From positions 1 to 44,385 of the forward strand of contig NZ_JAJGZV010000014.1 in NCBI RefSeq assembly GCF_020805785.1: 44,385 nucleotides of DNA. Direction: 5' to 3'. Within the stretch, counting starts at the first letter, position 1; each line of letters begins with the position of its first letter. The notes under the pieces were generated by a model. The model saw only the letters and a list, made by a program, of their open reading frames with translations. It was not told where the DNA came from and searched no databases. This DNA is from Flavobacterium chungbukense (GTDB lineage: Bacteria > Bacteroidota > Bacteroidia > Flavobacteriales > Flavobacteriaceae). The position numbers and the translations under genes are program-made. Positions 26,353 to 35,060 of this stretch are shown here, one piece after another.

Positions 26353-26649
26353 GTTTTAGCGAGTGAAAAATGTGCATTTCGATTGATTCTGCTCTTCAAA
26401 AAACCTTCAATAAAAAATACTCACTATTATTTTATCAAACTGACTTTTTCTTCGTTTTAATTTTCAAAAAATAGTAACTAAACCTTCAATCTATTTTTCT
26501 TAAATCTTAATGCAAAAAATGCCATAATCCTGATGCACATTTTCGAAGTTTCTATCTAAAAAATATTTTTAAATATTTTTAACGCTTTATGGCTATCACA
26601 TTTAAAAATTTAAATTTTCTTAGATTTTTGTCTCACTAAGTTTTATATG

Positions 26650-26687
26650 AAACCTAACATTCCCGATGCATCGGGACTGTTAGGTTT
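26650..26687 (-). terminator. Terminator hairpin after xylA
   Basis: AAACCTAACA pairs with TGTTAGGTTT around an inner perfect palindrome TCCCGATGCATCGGGA (26661-26676). It stands 17 bases after the xylA stop. Confidence 0.75.
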
Positions 26688-26703
26688 GCTAGAAATTTAC
26701 CAA

Positions 26704-28029
26704 TTAAATATATTGGTTAATGATGTTTTCAAACAATTCTTGTTTACCGCTTTGAAGATTTAATTCTCCAGTTTCGTGAGCGATAGTATAAAGATCTTTC
26801 AATCCTAATTTTCCATCAGCGAAATCTTTACCTTTTCCTGAATCAAATGAACTGTATCTTTCTGTTCTTAATTTTTCGTAAGGAGAAGAAGTGATGATTT
26901 TGTCAGCCGTCAATAAAGCTCTAGCAAAAGTATCTGCACCGCCAATGTGCGCTAAGAAAACATCTTCTAAATCTGTAGAGTTTCTTCTGATTTTAGCATC
27001 AAAGTTAACTCCACCGCCTTGTAATCCACCAGCTTTTAAGAAAACTAACATTGCTTCAGTCGTCTCTTGAATGTTATTTGGGAACTGGTCTGTATCCCAT
27101 CCGTTTTGGTAATCTCCTCTGTTTGCATCGATACTTCCTAACATTCCTGCTTTTGCTGCTACTTCTAATTCGTGTTGGAAAGTATGCTGTGCCAATGTAG
27201 CGTGATTTACTTCGATATTGATTTTGAAATCTTTGTCTAAACCGTATTGTTTTAAGAATCCAATTGCTGTAGCCGAGTCAAAATCATATTGGTGTTTTGA
27301 TGGCTCCATTGGTTTTGGCTCGATAAAGAAAGTTCCTTTAAAACCTTGTGCTCTTGCGTAGTCTCTAGACATTGCTAAGAATTGTGCCATGTGGTCTAAT
27401 TCTCTTCCCATATCTGTGTTTAATAAAGACATATAACCTTCTCTACCGCCCCAGAATACATAGTTTTCTCCGCATAAAGCGATTGTTGCGTCAAGCGCTA
27501 ATTTTACTTGTCCTCCAGCTCTTGCTACTACATTAAAATCAGGATTTGTAGCTGCTCCGTTCATGAATCTTGGATTTGAGAAACAGTTTGAAGTTCCCCA
27601 AAGCAATTTAATTCCAGAATCTGCTTTTTTCTGTTTTAAATAATCTGTAATAAAAGCCAAACGCTTTTCTGATTCTGCGAAAGTTGCTCCTTCAGCAATC
27701 AAATCGTAATCGTGGAAACAGAAATAATCAAATCCCATTTTGCTGATAAATTCAAAAGCTGCATCTGCCTTATCTTTTGCAGCTTGATACGGATCTGAAG
27801 ACTGATCCCAAGCAAAATTTTGAGTTCCTGGTCCGAATGGATCACTACCTTGTCCACAGAATGTATGCCAATATGCGATAGCAAATTTAAAGTGCTCACG
27901 CATTGTTTTTCCAGCTACAACTTGGTCTGGATTGTAATATTTAAATGCCAATGGATTATCAGATTCTTTTCCTTCAAATTTAATTTGGCCAATACCTTTG
28001 TAGTATTCTTTATCTCCTAAAACTATCAT
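26704..28029 (-). CDS. xylA: Xylose isomerase
   Basis: The 441-residue product matches class II xylose isomerases along its length: YKGIGQIKFEGKESDNPLAF, WHTFCGQGSDPFG, the catalytic-histidine motif FCFHDYDL (His106), LWGTSNCFSNPRFMNGAATN, FWGGREGY, FIEPKPMEPSKHQYD, NIEVNHATLA and LGSIDANRGD with metal-binding acidic residues. It converts D-xylose to D-xylulose in the cytoplasm. It follows xylB by nine bases as the last gene of a gntR-xylB-xylA operon and is followed by a terminator. Length and motifs are those of a full enzyme. Confidence 0.98.
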   Translation of the reverse strand: MIVLGDKEYYKGIGQIKFEGKESDNPLAFKYYNPDQVVAGKTMREHFKFAIAYWHTFCGQGSDPFGPGTQNFAWDQSSDPYQAAKDKADAAFEFISKMGFDYFCFHDYDLIAEGATFAESEKRLAFITDYLKQKKADSGIKLLWGTSNCFSNPRFMNGAATNPDFNVVARAGGQVKLALDATIALCGENYVFWGGREGYMSLLNTDMGRELDHMAQFLAMSRDYARAQGFKGTFFIEPKPMEPSKHQYDFDSATAIGFLKQYGLDKDFKINIEVNHATLAQHTFQHELEVAAKAGMLGSIDANRGDYQNGWDTDQFPNNIQETTEAMLVFLKAGGLQGGGVNFDAKIRRNSTDLEDVFLAHIGGADTFARALLTADKIITSSPYEKLRTERYSSFDSGKGKDFADGKLGLKDLYTIAHETGELNLQSGKQELFENIINQYI

Positions 28030-28038
28030 TTGATTTTT

Positions 28039-29520
28039 TTATTTATTTGTTAATATTAATTCTAATTCTTGTTTCCATTTTTTATATGCCGCTTCGTATT
28101 CCTCTTTATTTTTTAGAGGCAAAAAGGTCATTACGTGATCGTTTGTTGTGATTCCTGAACCAAATTTTTCAAAGTCGCCATCTGTCAAGCCTACTGCTCT
28201 TGCCGCTCCTACTGCTCCGGTTGTATTGTAAATTTCTATTTCATGTCCTATTAATGTTGCAACTGTATTAGAGAAAATTTCGGAACGGAATAAATTATCA
28301 TTTCCTGCTCTAATTACATTAATAGTTGCATTATCATCTTTCAGGCATTCCATTCCGTAAACAAAAGAAAATGCAATTGCTTCCAAAGATGCTCTGAATA
28401 AATGCGCTTTGGTATGAATATTAAAATTCAGGTTTAAAATATGAGATCCAATGTTTTTATTATTGAACATTCTCTCAGCGCCATTTCCAAACGGAATGAC
28501 AACCAATCCTTGTGAACCTACATTTATCTGAGATGCTTTTTCATTCATTTCTTCATAAGATTCATTTCCGATATTGTTTCGCATCCATCGGTATTGAATT
28601 CCTGCTCCGTTTATATTCAGTAATTTTCCAACTCTCGGATTTGATTCAGCATAATTCACATGAACGAAATTGTTTACACGAGTGCTTTTTCCTGAATTGG
28701 TTTCTGTCACAGCATAGAAAACGCCTGACGTACCACCTGTTGCAGCCACTTCTCCCGGACGAAGCACATTTAATGACAGCGCATTATTTGGCTGATCTCC
28801 TGCTCTATACACAATCGGAATTCCTGCTGGAAGACCTGATTCTGCAGAAGCTTTTTCAGTAACAACACCTTGATTCGTGAAATTCTCTACAATTTTTGGA
28901 GTTAATGCTGTATCAATTCCATAATATTCTAAAAGCCAGTCGGCTACTTTATTTTCTTTATAATCCCAAAGCATTCCTTCAGACAAACCATTTTTAGTTG
29001 TCGTTACTTCGCCTGTCAATTTCAAAGCAATGTAATCTCCCGGAAGCATGTATTTAGCAATTTTATTGTAAACTGCTGGTTCGTTTTCTTTTACCCATTT
29101 TAGTTTCGAGGCCGTAAAATTTCCAGGTGAATTCAATAAATGTTCCATACATTTTTGTTCTCCAATTTCGGCGAAAGCGGTATTCCCAATTTCAACCGCG
29201 CGGCTGTCGCACCAGATAATCGAATTTCGTAACGGAGCATTATCTTTGTCAACAATCACCAATCCGTGCATTTGGTACGAAATACCAATTCCTTGAATTT
29301 TTGATGCATCAATATTAGCTTCTTTAATGGCCCTTTTCGTTGCCGTACAAATGTACTGCCACCAGATTTCAGGATCCTGCTCTGCCCAGTCTGGGTGAAT
29401 CGAAAGGATTTCCATTTCGTTCTGCGGTTCATTCAAAACGATTACTTTTTTACCCGTTTCTGCTTCTACCAAGGCTGCCTTGACAGAAGAACTTCCAATA
29501 TCATATCCGATATAATACAT
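28039..29520 (-). CDS. xylB: Xylulokinase (FGGY carbohydrate kinase)
   Basis: The 493-residue product has the FGGY kinase layout: the first phosphate loop YIGYDIGSSSVKAALVE, the substrate-binding region GIGISYQMHGLVIVD with SIIWCDSRA, the hinge LNSPGNFTASKLKWVKENEP, the second phosphate loop AATGGTSGVFYAVTE, and the adenosine site NVIRAGNDNLFRSEIFS. The MHG triplet and the xylA neighbour single out xylulokinase over glycerol or gluconate kinases. It phosphorylates D-xylulose to the 5-phosphate. Its ATG lies one base after the gntR stop, so the genes are co-translated. Confidence 0.96.
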   Translation of the reverse strand: MYYIGYDIGSSSVKAALVEAETGKKVIVLNEPQNEMEILSIHPDWAEQDPEIWWQYICTATKRAIKEANIDASKIQGIGISYQMHGLVIVDKDNAPLRNSIIWCDSRAVEIGNTAFAEIGEQKCMEHLLNSPGNFTASKLKWVKENEPAVYNKIAKYMLPGDYIALKLTGEVTTTKNGLSEGMLWDYKENKVADWLLEYYGIDTALTPKIVENFTNQGVVTEKASAESGLPAGIPIVYRAGDQPNNALSLNVLRPGEVAATGGTSGVFYAVTETNSGKSTRVNNFVHVNYAESNPRVGKLLNINGAGIQYRWMRNNIGNESYEEMNEKASQINVGSQGLVVIPFGNGAERMFNNKNIGSHILNLNFNIHTKAHLFRASLEAIAFSFVYGMECLKDDNATINVIRAGNDNLFRSEIFSNTVATLIGHEIEIYNTTGAVGAARAVGLTDGDFEKFGSGITTNDHVMTFLPLKNKEEYEAAYKKWKQELELILTNK

Positions 29521-29521
29521 A

Positions 29522-30529
29522 CTACAATGATTCTCTTATTATTAATTTTGTCGGCACATAACACTGCGTTTCTTCTTCGTGAGTAATAAATGCCGCTGCT
29601 TTGGTTCCTATTTCTTTAAAATCTGTTGACACAACCGAAATTCCTTTGTATATAAATTTCTTCATTGGTGTTTCATTATATGACAAAAAACCAACGTCTT
29701 TTCCAGGTTCAAAATCTTTCTCTTTACACTGCTCTAAAAAGTGTCCTAAAATCCTGTCGCTTACACTGATATAAGCAATTCCTTTTTCGATATTGAACTT
29801 TTTTGGATCGGTAACCACTTCATATTCAAAACCAAAATCGGCACAGAATTTCTTAAAAAACTCCACCGTTTCCCACGGATGATTGGTAAAATCTGGATAC
29901 ACAAACTGTATCTTTTTATACTTTTTAAACAAATCAACCGCCTCTGTCAAAGACTCATAAAATGCTTTTCCAAAATCCTGAAAAACATAATTATTTGTTT
30001 TTTTAGCTTGAATATTCCAATCGATTAAAAGCAGTTTATCTTTTGAAATCGCCGATAATGCCGGAGCAATATCTTTGTTATCAAAATTCATCACCACATA
30101 TTTATAATATTTTCCAATTCCGTTGTTGATGATCGTTTTAAAAACATCAATATTATAATGATGAAACTGCACATCAATAATCACATTATCTGGCAGATTA
30201 TTTACAACCGAATGATACAAAACCTCTTTATAAGCCTTAAACGTATCTAAAACTAAAAGCACTTTTCTAGTCTCACCCGCTACATAATATCCTTTATTCG
30301 GCACAGAATCAATTACTTTCTGCTCTTTTAAAATCGAATACGCCTTAAAAACCGTGTCTCTCGAAAGCTGATACGTCTTGCATATCACATTCACAGACGG
30401 AAGCAAATCTCCCTTTTGCAAAATGTTCTCTGCAATCGAATTAGTGATTCCATCAACCAACTGCTGGTACTTCGGAATATCACTTTCGTGATTTATTATA
30501 AACTCAAATTTTTCTTCGTCTTTTAGCAT
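29522..30529 (-). CDS. GntR-family transcriptional regulator with sugar-binding C-terminal domain (xylose operon regulator)
   Basis: The 335-residue product begins with a GntR winged helix (about 15-85: PKYQQLVDGITNSIAENILQ, GDLLPSVNVICKTYQLSRDT, VPNKGYYV). A two-lobed periplasmic-binding-like domain of LacI type follows (VLLVLDTFKAYKEVLYHSVV, GVSVVSTDFKEIG-like end 'KGISVVSTDFKEIGTKAAAF'). This GntR plus PBP-fold layout is that of AraR-like regulators, found in Bacteroidota next to pentose genes. As the first gene of gntR-xylB-xylA it probably responds to xylose or a derivative. A 9-bp inverted repeat overlaps its start codon and may be its own operator. Confidence 0.92.
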   Translation of the reverse strand: MLKDEEKFEFIINHESDIPKYQQLVDGITNSIAENILQKGDLLPSVNVICKTYQLSRDTVFKAYSILKEQKVIDSVPNKGYYVAGETRKVLLVLDTFKAYKEVLYHSVVNNLPDNVIIDVQFHHYNIDVFKTIINNGIGKYYKYVVMNFDNKDIAPALSAISKDKLLLIDWNIQAKKTNNYVFQDFGKAFYESLTEAVDLFKKYKKIQFVYPDFTNHPWETVEFFKKFCADFGFEYEVVTDPKKFNIEKGIAYISVSDRILGHFLEQCKEKDFEPGKDVGFLSYNETPMKKFIYKGISVVSTDFKEIGTKAAAFITHEEETQCYVPTKLIIRESL

Positions 30530-30558
30530 ACCGTTCTGTTCCGTTCTGTTATGCTAAA
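30522..30558. promoter_or_regulatory. Candidate autoregulatory site at the gntR start
   Basis: TTTAGCATA (30522-30530) and TATGCTAAA (30550-30558) are perfect inverted repeats. Between them CCGTTCTGTT occurs twice in tandem (30531-30550). The first arm covers the gntR start codon (30529-30527), a position suited to a repressor. Confidence 0.5.
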
Positions 30559-30638
30559 GTAGCTAAAAAACTTTTATAAAAAATTATTTTTTAAATGAAT
30601 TATGTTATTTTTTTAAAGCTCTTATATTCTCATAATTT

Positions 30639-30741
30639 GGGCGTGTGCTTGTCCCGATAACTATCGGGAGGCTATCCGTTGCAAGTCCTCGCGCTTCCTT
30701 CGTCAGGCTCTGGGCTTTCAACTTCTATCCCTCACGCGGAC
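30639..30741. repeat. GC-rich repeat-like patch
   Basis: This roughly 100-base stretch is clearly richer in G and C than its surroundings and starts GGGCGTGTGCTTG. It contains the perfect hairpin CCCGATAACTATCGGG (30653-30668), identical to that at 476-491. It has no coding sense and looks like a fragment of a dispersed repeat. Confidence 0.45.
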
Positions 30742-30845
30742 AGTTTCATAAGACACAGTTTTGTCATTTCGAGGAACGAGAAATCTTCGCAAGTAGCTCT
30801 ACAAAATAACTTAACCGCAAAGTGTGCAAAGCAATGACCGCAATA

Positions 30846-30952
30846 TTTGTCATTTCGACGTAAGGAGAAATCACACTCGAGATTCGACAAAGATTGGCGA
30901 TATACTGTGTGGAGTTTCTAGTGCGATTTCTCCTTTACGTCAAAATGACAAA
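30846..30952. repeat. REP-like palindromic element (copy 3) with a partial arm beside it
   Basis: Ends TTTGTCATTTCGACGTAAGG and TTTACGTCAAAATGACAAA form near-perfect inverted repeats continuing inwards as AGAAATC/GATTTCT. A lone left arm (TTTGTCATTTCGAGGAACG) starts near 30760. Confidence 0.85.
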
Positions 30953-30972
30953 CCTGATGAACTACATTGACA

Positions 30973-30982
30973 CAACCGATTG
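30973..30982. promoter_or_regulatory. LacI-type operator between GH43 and gntR genes
   Basis: CAACCGATTG, the reverse complement of CAATCGGTTG. It is 36 bases past the GH43 stop and 444 bases before the gntR start, with repeat elements between it and gntR, so its target is uncertain. Confidence 0.55.
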
Positions 30983-31017
30983 TAATTTTTGCCAAATTTT
31001 TTTTATCCAAAAAAATA

Positions 31018-32052
31018 TTAATCAATTAATCTTCTTATTCCATAAGGATCAATTGTAATAATCGAACCGTCTTCTAAGTAGTCGATTTTGGTTACTTTCA
31101 TACTTCTTAAATGTGTAACACCTTTTGACAAACTGGAATCGTGGTAAAATAAATACCATTCGCCTTCTACCTCACAAATCGAATGATGCGAAGTCCAACC
31201 TAAAACAGGGTTCAAAATTCTTCCTTGATACGTAAACGGTCCATACGGATTGTCGCCAATGCCATAACAGATAAAATGGGTGTCTCCAGTTGAATAAGAG
31301 AAATAATATTTTCCATTGTATTTGTGAACCCAAGAAGCTTCAAAAAAACGTCGGTCGTTATCGCCTGCTAGAATTTCATTTCCGTTTTCATCCAAAATTT
31401 TAATCTCTTTTGGCTCTTCAGCAAATTCCAACATATCGTCTCTTAACAAAGCTACGATTGGTCCTAAAGCTTTTTCTTTTGCAGATGGCTCTTCGTTGTT
31501 ATCATTATAAGTATTGTTACGATATTTTTGAAGCTGTCCGCCCCAGATTCCGCCAAAATAAATATAATGTTTACCATCTTCGTCTTCAAAAACTGCAGGA
31601 TCAATGCTGTAACTTCCTTTTATAGCATCTTTTTCAGGAACAAAAGGTCCAATTGGTGAATCTGAAATAGCAACTCCAATTTGAAAAATTCCGCTAGCAC
31701 GTTTGGCAGGGAAATACAAATAATACCTTCCGTTTTTATGCGCAGCGTCAGGTGCCCACATTTGCTTTTCGGCCCAAGCAACATCATCTACATGTAATGC
31801 AACACCATTATCAACTACTTCTGATGAAATATCCTCCATAGAAAAAACGTGATAATCTTCCATTCCGAAATGATCGCCGTTGTCGTTAAACGGAATTCCG
31901 GCATCAATATCGTGCGAAGGATAAATATAAATCTTCCCATTGAATACATGCGCCGAAGGATCGGCCGTATACATATGTGATACTAAAGGCTTTGAAATCG
32001 CCAAGTCATTAATTTCCTCAAAATTAATGTGTTCAATGCTATCTTCAGGCAT
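31018..32052 (-). CDS. GH43 glycoside hydrolase, probably intracellular beta-xylosidase
   Basis: The 344-residue product has no signal peptide and is a single five-bladed propeller. The three catalytic residues of GH43 are visible: base Asp31 in MYTADPSAHVFNG, pKa-tuning Asp151 in SYSIDPAVFEDEDG, and acid Glu238 in RRFFEASWVHKYNGKYYFSY. Other blades show MWAPDAAHKNGRYYLYFPA and HHSICEVEGEWYLFYHD. It most likely releases xylose (or arabinose) from short oligosaccharides in the cytoplasm. It follows a sugar symporter gene by 21 bases, matching a route where imported xylobiose-size sugars are cut inside. Beta-xylosidase over arabinofuranosidase is inferred from context. Confidence 0.93.
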   Translation of the reverse strand: MPEDSIEHINFEEINDLAISKPLVSHMYTADPSAHVFNGKIYIYPSHDIDAGIPFNDNGDHFGMEDYHVFSMEDISSEVVDNGVALHVDDVAWAEKQMWAPDAAHKNGRYYLYFPAKRASGIFQIGVAISDSPIGPFVPEKDAIKGSYSIDPAVFEDEDGKHYIYFGGIWGGQLQKYRNNTYNDNNEEPSAKEKALGPIVALLRDDMLEFAEEPKEIKILDENGNEILAGDNDRRFFEASWVHKYNGKYYFSYSTGDTHFICYGIGDNPYGPFTYQGRILNPVLGWTSHHSICEVEGEWYLFYHDSSLSKGVTHLRSMKVTKIDYLEDGSIITIDPYGIRRLID

Positions 32053-32073
32053 AGTACTATTTTGTTTAAATAA

Positions 32074-33507
32074 TTAAGCTCTTCTTTCTTTTAATTCTGT
32101 TTCGATCTGTACTTCCATTTCTTTGTTGATTTTATAGAAAAACAACAATCCAGCTCCAATTAAAAAAGGTATTGCAGGAAAAATACTCACTAATAATTTG
32201 ATTCCGTTTATGGCTATTTCTGACTGCGCAGGCGCATTTGGAACGTAATGAAAATAACCGAGGAATAATGTTGTCAATGCTCCTCCGATACTTAATCCAG
32301 CTTTTAGTCCAACCATCATCGCTGAAAAGATAATAGCGGTTGCACGACGGTTGTTCAGCCACTCTGAATAATCGGCCACATCGGCAATCATTGCCCAAAG
32401 AATTGGAATTGTGATTCCGTAGAAAAAGCCGTGCAGGATTTGAGAAAAAAACATCAGACTGATTGAGGTTGGGGAATAAAAATAGAATGCAATAATGAAT
32501 AAAGTTGAGATGAATAAAAACAAACCGAATACATTTCGTTTTCCATATTTATCCGCCAAGTTTTTAGACAATGTAATTCCAACAATCATGAAGATAATTC
32601 CGCCTGCATTGAACAAACCGAAACCTGCAGAAACGGGATCATTTCCAAAATGATTCAATCCCATATTTGATAAAGTATCTAAAATAGGCTGAATAAAAAT
32701 CACTAATTGCTCTTTATCTACATAGTTTTCAAAATAATACACATACGAACCGCCTTTCATAGCCAAAGTCACAAAAACCAAAGTTGTCAGCGAAAGCATA
32801 ATTACCCAAGGTCTGTTTTTGATTAAATCGCTTAAATCTTCTTTTACGCTTGACTTTTGTTCTGGTTTTGGAATAATTCTTTCTTTTGTTGTCAAGAAAG
32901 TGATTAAAAGCATAATCGTTCCGATAATAGCCAAAGCGGTCATTACTTTTTCTATTCCGACTGCTTTATCTCCATTTCCAGCACTTTTGATAATGCCTAA
33001 CATAAAAACTTGTACAAAAAACTGGGCAAACATCACCGCAACAAAACGATAGGAAGACATACTGTTTCGTTCTTTCATATCTCCTGTAATAACACCACTT
33101 AAAGCGGAATAAGGCAGATTGTTTGCTGCATAAAATAGAAGTAGCAAAGTATACGTTACAACGGCATAAATTACTTTTCCTTTATAAGAGAAATCTGGTG
33201 TTGAAAATGCTAACAATGCCACAACTCCGAGCGGAATCGCAGTTATTAAAATCCAAGGTCTGAATTTTCCCCATTTTGTACTGGTTCTGTCTGCCAAAAC
33301 CCCAATGATCGGATTAAAAATAAAAGCCGCGATTAATCCGACTATCAGCATGATGATGGAAGAATCGGTAGGTGATAATCCGTAAATATCGGTGTAGAAA
33401 TAGGCCAAATACGTCATCAAAGTCTGAAAAACAAGATTAGCAGCCAGATCTCCTAAGCTGTATCCAATTTTTTCTTTGATGGATAATTTTTGTGAAATGC
33501 TAGTCAT
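32074..33507 (-). CDS. GPH-family sugar:cation symporter (xyloside transporter, MFS)
   Basis: The 477-residue product is very hydrophobic with about 12 predicted membrane helices and opens with the family signature SIKEKIGYSLGDLAANLVFQ. Loop motifs include NPIIGVLADRTSTKWGKFRPWILITAIPLG, written here in parts: GVLADRTSTKWGKFRPW and ALSGVITGDMKERNSMSSYR. It resembles XynP/XynT/YicJ-type transporters that bring in xylosides or xylo-oligosaccharides with a cation across the inner membrane. It forms an operon with the GH43 gene. Two copies of the LacI-type operator flank its predicted -7 box, and a REP-like hairpin lies in the presumed leader. Confidence 0.92.
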   Translation of the reverse strand: MTSISQKLSIKEKIGYSLGDLAANLVFQTLMTYLAYFYTDIYGLSPTDSSIIMLIVGLIAAFIFNPIIGVLADRTSTKWGKFRPWILITAIPLGVVALLAFSTPDFSYKGKVIYAVVTYTLLLLFYAANNLPYSALSGVITGDMKERNSMSSYRFVAVMFAQFFVQVFMLGIIKSAGNGDKAVGIEKVMTALAIIGTIMLLITFLTTKERIIPKPEQKSSVKEDLSDLIKNRPWVIMLSLTTLVFVTLAMKGGSYVYYFENYVDKEQLVIFIQPILDTLSNMGLNHFGNDPVSAGFGLFNAGGIIFMIVGITLSKNLADKYGKRNVFGLFLFISTLFIIAFYFYSPTSISLMFFSQILHGFFYGITIPILWAMIADVADYSEWLNNRRATAIIFSAMMVGLKAGLSIGGALTTLFLGYFHYVPNAPAQSEIAINGIKLLVSIFPAIPFLIGAGLLFFYKINKEMEVQIETELKERRA

Positions 33508-33531
33508 TGGTGGTTTTGTGGTTAGTTAGTT

Positions 33532-33634
33532 TTTGTCATTTCGACGAAGTAGAATTCACAAGCGGGATTCGACAAAGATTAGCGAAATTCTGTTGTGGAG
33601 TTTCTAGTGTGATTCTCGTTCCTCGAAATGACAA
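33532..33634. repeat. REP-like palindromic element (copy 4) before the symporter gene
   Basis: TTTGTCATTTCGACGAAG at the left end and CGTTCCTCGAAATGACAAG at the right end are imperfect inverted repeats, with AGAATTCACA/TGTGATTCTC inside. It starts 25 bases upstream of the symporter ATG and would lie in its mRNA leader. Confidence 0.82.
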
Positions 33635-33657
33635 GATTGTGCAAATAACAATTAAAA

Positions 33658-33745
33658 CAATCGGTTGTGTAAAATTAGACAAAAAAACATATTATGCAAA
33701 TTTAGTTTACTTTATTTAAGTATTTTTTCATTTCACAACCGATTG
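33658..33745 (-). promoter_or_regulatory. Symporter promoter with two flanking LacI-type operators
   Basis: CAATCGGTTG at 33658-33667 and its reverse complement CAACCGATTG at 33736-33745 flank a perfect -7 box, TAAATTTG on the minus strand (33704-33697). The sites are 78 bases apart. No clear -33 TTG is seen at the right distance, as might suit an activator-dependent or weak promoter. Confidence 0.62.
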
Positions 33746-33781
33746 TTGATTATTTTCTCAAAACATACTGTTATTTAATGC

Positions 33782-34891
33782 TTATTCTTTAGTTTCTTTC
33801 AACCTTAAAATACTATCGTATGCTTTTTTATGTCTTAAAGCTGTATCAAATGGCAACGGATAATTGGTTCTTCCTTTTATCGGCCAATCGTTTAACCATG
33901 ATTGTCCGTCATGAACACCCCAAAAAGTGACACGACTGATTTTGTCTTTATGCTTTAAAAATAGTTTAAAAATAGATTCATAACGCTCTGCAAGTTTGTT
34001 TTGGATCGAATCGGGCAATTTTTCAGGATACGGATTCATTTTGGCACTGCCTTCAAACTTCTGATTTACATCTGCTCCTTTTAAATCCCACGGATTTGGT
34101 AAAACGGTAATATCCAATTCTGTAAAAGCAACTTTAATTCCTAGCGCTGAATATTCTAAAATACTTGTCTCAATTTCTTCAATTGACGGACTTTGCAATC
34201 TCCAATGCCCTTGAATACCAACTCCGTCAACTTTCCCGCCTTCCGCTTTTATTTTTTTGATTAATGCAATCGCTCCAGCTCTTTTTGCAGGTTCTTCAAT
34301 ATTATAATCGTTGTAATATAAGGCTGCTTTTGGGTCTGCTTTTTCTGCGAGTTTAAAAGCATCCGTTAAATATTTATCTCCAAGCGTTTTCAAAAAAACA
34401 GATTGTCTCAAAGTTCCATCCTCATTTAAAGCTTCGTTTACCACATCCCAAGAATTGATTCTCCCTTTATATTTGGAAACAATTGTCGTAATATGATCTT
34501 TCATAAAGGCTTTCATTTCTGTACTGTCGGCAATCTTTTCCATCCATGGCGCTAATTGGCTATGCCATATCAAAGTATGTCCGTGAATAAACATTTTATT
34601 CTTTTCTCCATAAGCCACAAATTTGTCTGACAAAGCAAAATCATATTTATCTTTTTGAGGATGCGTGAACATCGATTTCATAATGTTTTCTGGCGTGATT
34701 GCATTAAATTCTTTTCGAATCAAAGAATCTTCTTTCTTGTCTTTTACTTCGATTTGGTCAGCACTTAAAGCGGTTCCAATGTAAAAATCGTTTTTATAAG
34801 CATCTTTTAATGAAGCGGTTTCTTTCTGCGAAGTACAGCTTACAGTCAGCAAAGTTGTGACTGCGAGCAAATAAGGTTTAATACATATCAT
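33782..34891 (-). CDS. GH10 endo-1,4-beta-xylanase, lipoprotein, single domain
   Basis: The 369-residue product has a lipoprotein signal (Cys19 in LLTVSC) and one compact GH10 barrel: DFYIGTALSADQI, FNAITPENIMKSMFTHPQK, FIHGHTLIWHSQLAPWM, the acid/base motif SWDVVNEALNEDG (Glu153), YYNDYNIEEPAKR, GVGIQGHWRL and the nucleophile motif AFTELDITVLP (Glu258). Unlike the 735-residue xylanase it has no binding modules and may work on oligosaccharides in the periplasm. It follows the GH115 gene in the same direction, with a REP-like element between them. Confidence 0.96.
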   Translation of the reverse strand: MICIKPYLLAVTTLLTVSCTSQKETASLKDAYKNDFYIGTALSADQIEVKDKKEDSLIRKEFNAITPENIMKSMFTHPQKDKYDFALSDKFVAYGEKNKMFIHGHTLIWHSQLAPWMEKIADSTEMKAFMKDHITTIVSKYKGRINSWDVVNEALNEDGTLRQSVFLKTLGDKYLTDAFKLAEKADPKAALYYNDYNIEEPAKRAGAIALIKKIKAEGGKVDGVGIQGHWRLQSPSIEEIETSILEYSALGIKVAFTELDITVLPNPWDLKGADVNQKFEGSAKMNPYPEKLPDSIQNKLAERYESIFKLFLKHKDKISRVTFWGVHDGQSWLNDWPIKGRTNYPLPFDTALRHKKAYDSILRLKETKE

Positions 34892-34933
34892 ATATTTTTG
34901 GTTTAATAGTTAATCGTTTTTTTATTCGTTTAG

Positions 34934-35038
34934 TTTTTTCATTCCGAGGAACGAGGAATCACACTAGAAACTCCGCACAGAATTTCGCCAATCTTTATAG
35001 AATCCCGAGTGTGATTCCTCGTTCCTCGGAATGACAAA
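34934..35038. repeat. REP-like palindromic element (copy 5)
   Basis: TTTTCATTCCGAGGAACGAG and CTCGTTCCTCGGAATGACAA form near-perfect inverted repeats, continuing as GAATCACACT/AGTGTGATTC. It lies between the GH115 and GH10 genes. Confidence 0.82.
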
Positions 35039-35060
35039 CAGTACGCGTTACTTTACGGTA

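Larger units (their letters stand above)
26067..26703. other. Intergenic region between xylA and tal
   Basis: No gene is seen in these 637 bases. Contents: REP-like element 26136-26292, a lone repeat arm 26327-26352, AT-rich sequence with no clear feature at 26360-26640, and the xylA terminator at 26650-26687. I could not identify a convincing promoter for tal. Confidence 0.65.
30530..31017. other. Intergenic region between GH43 and gntR genes
   Basis: No gene is seen in 488 bases. It holds the inverted repeat at the gntR start, a GC-richer repeat-like patch 30639-30741, a partial REP-like arm near 30759-30795, a full REP-like element 30846-30952, and a LacI-type operator at 30973-30982. Confidence 0.7.
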
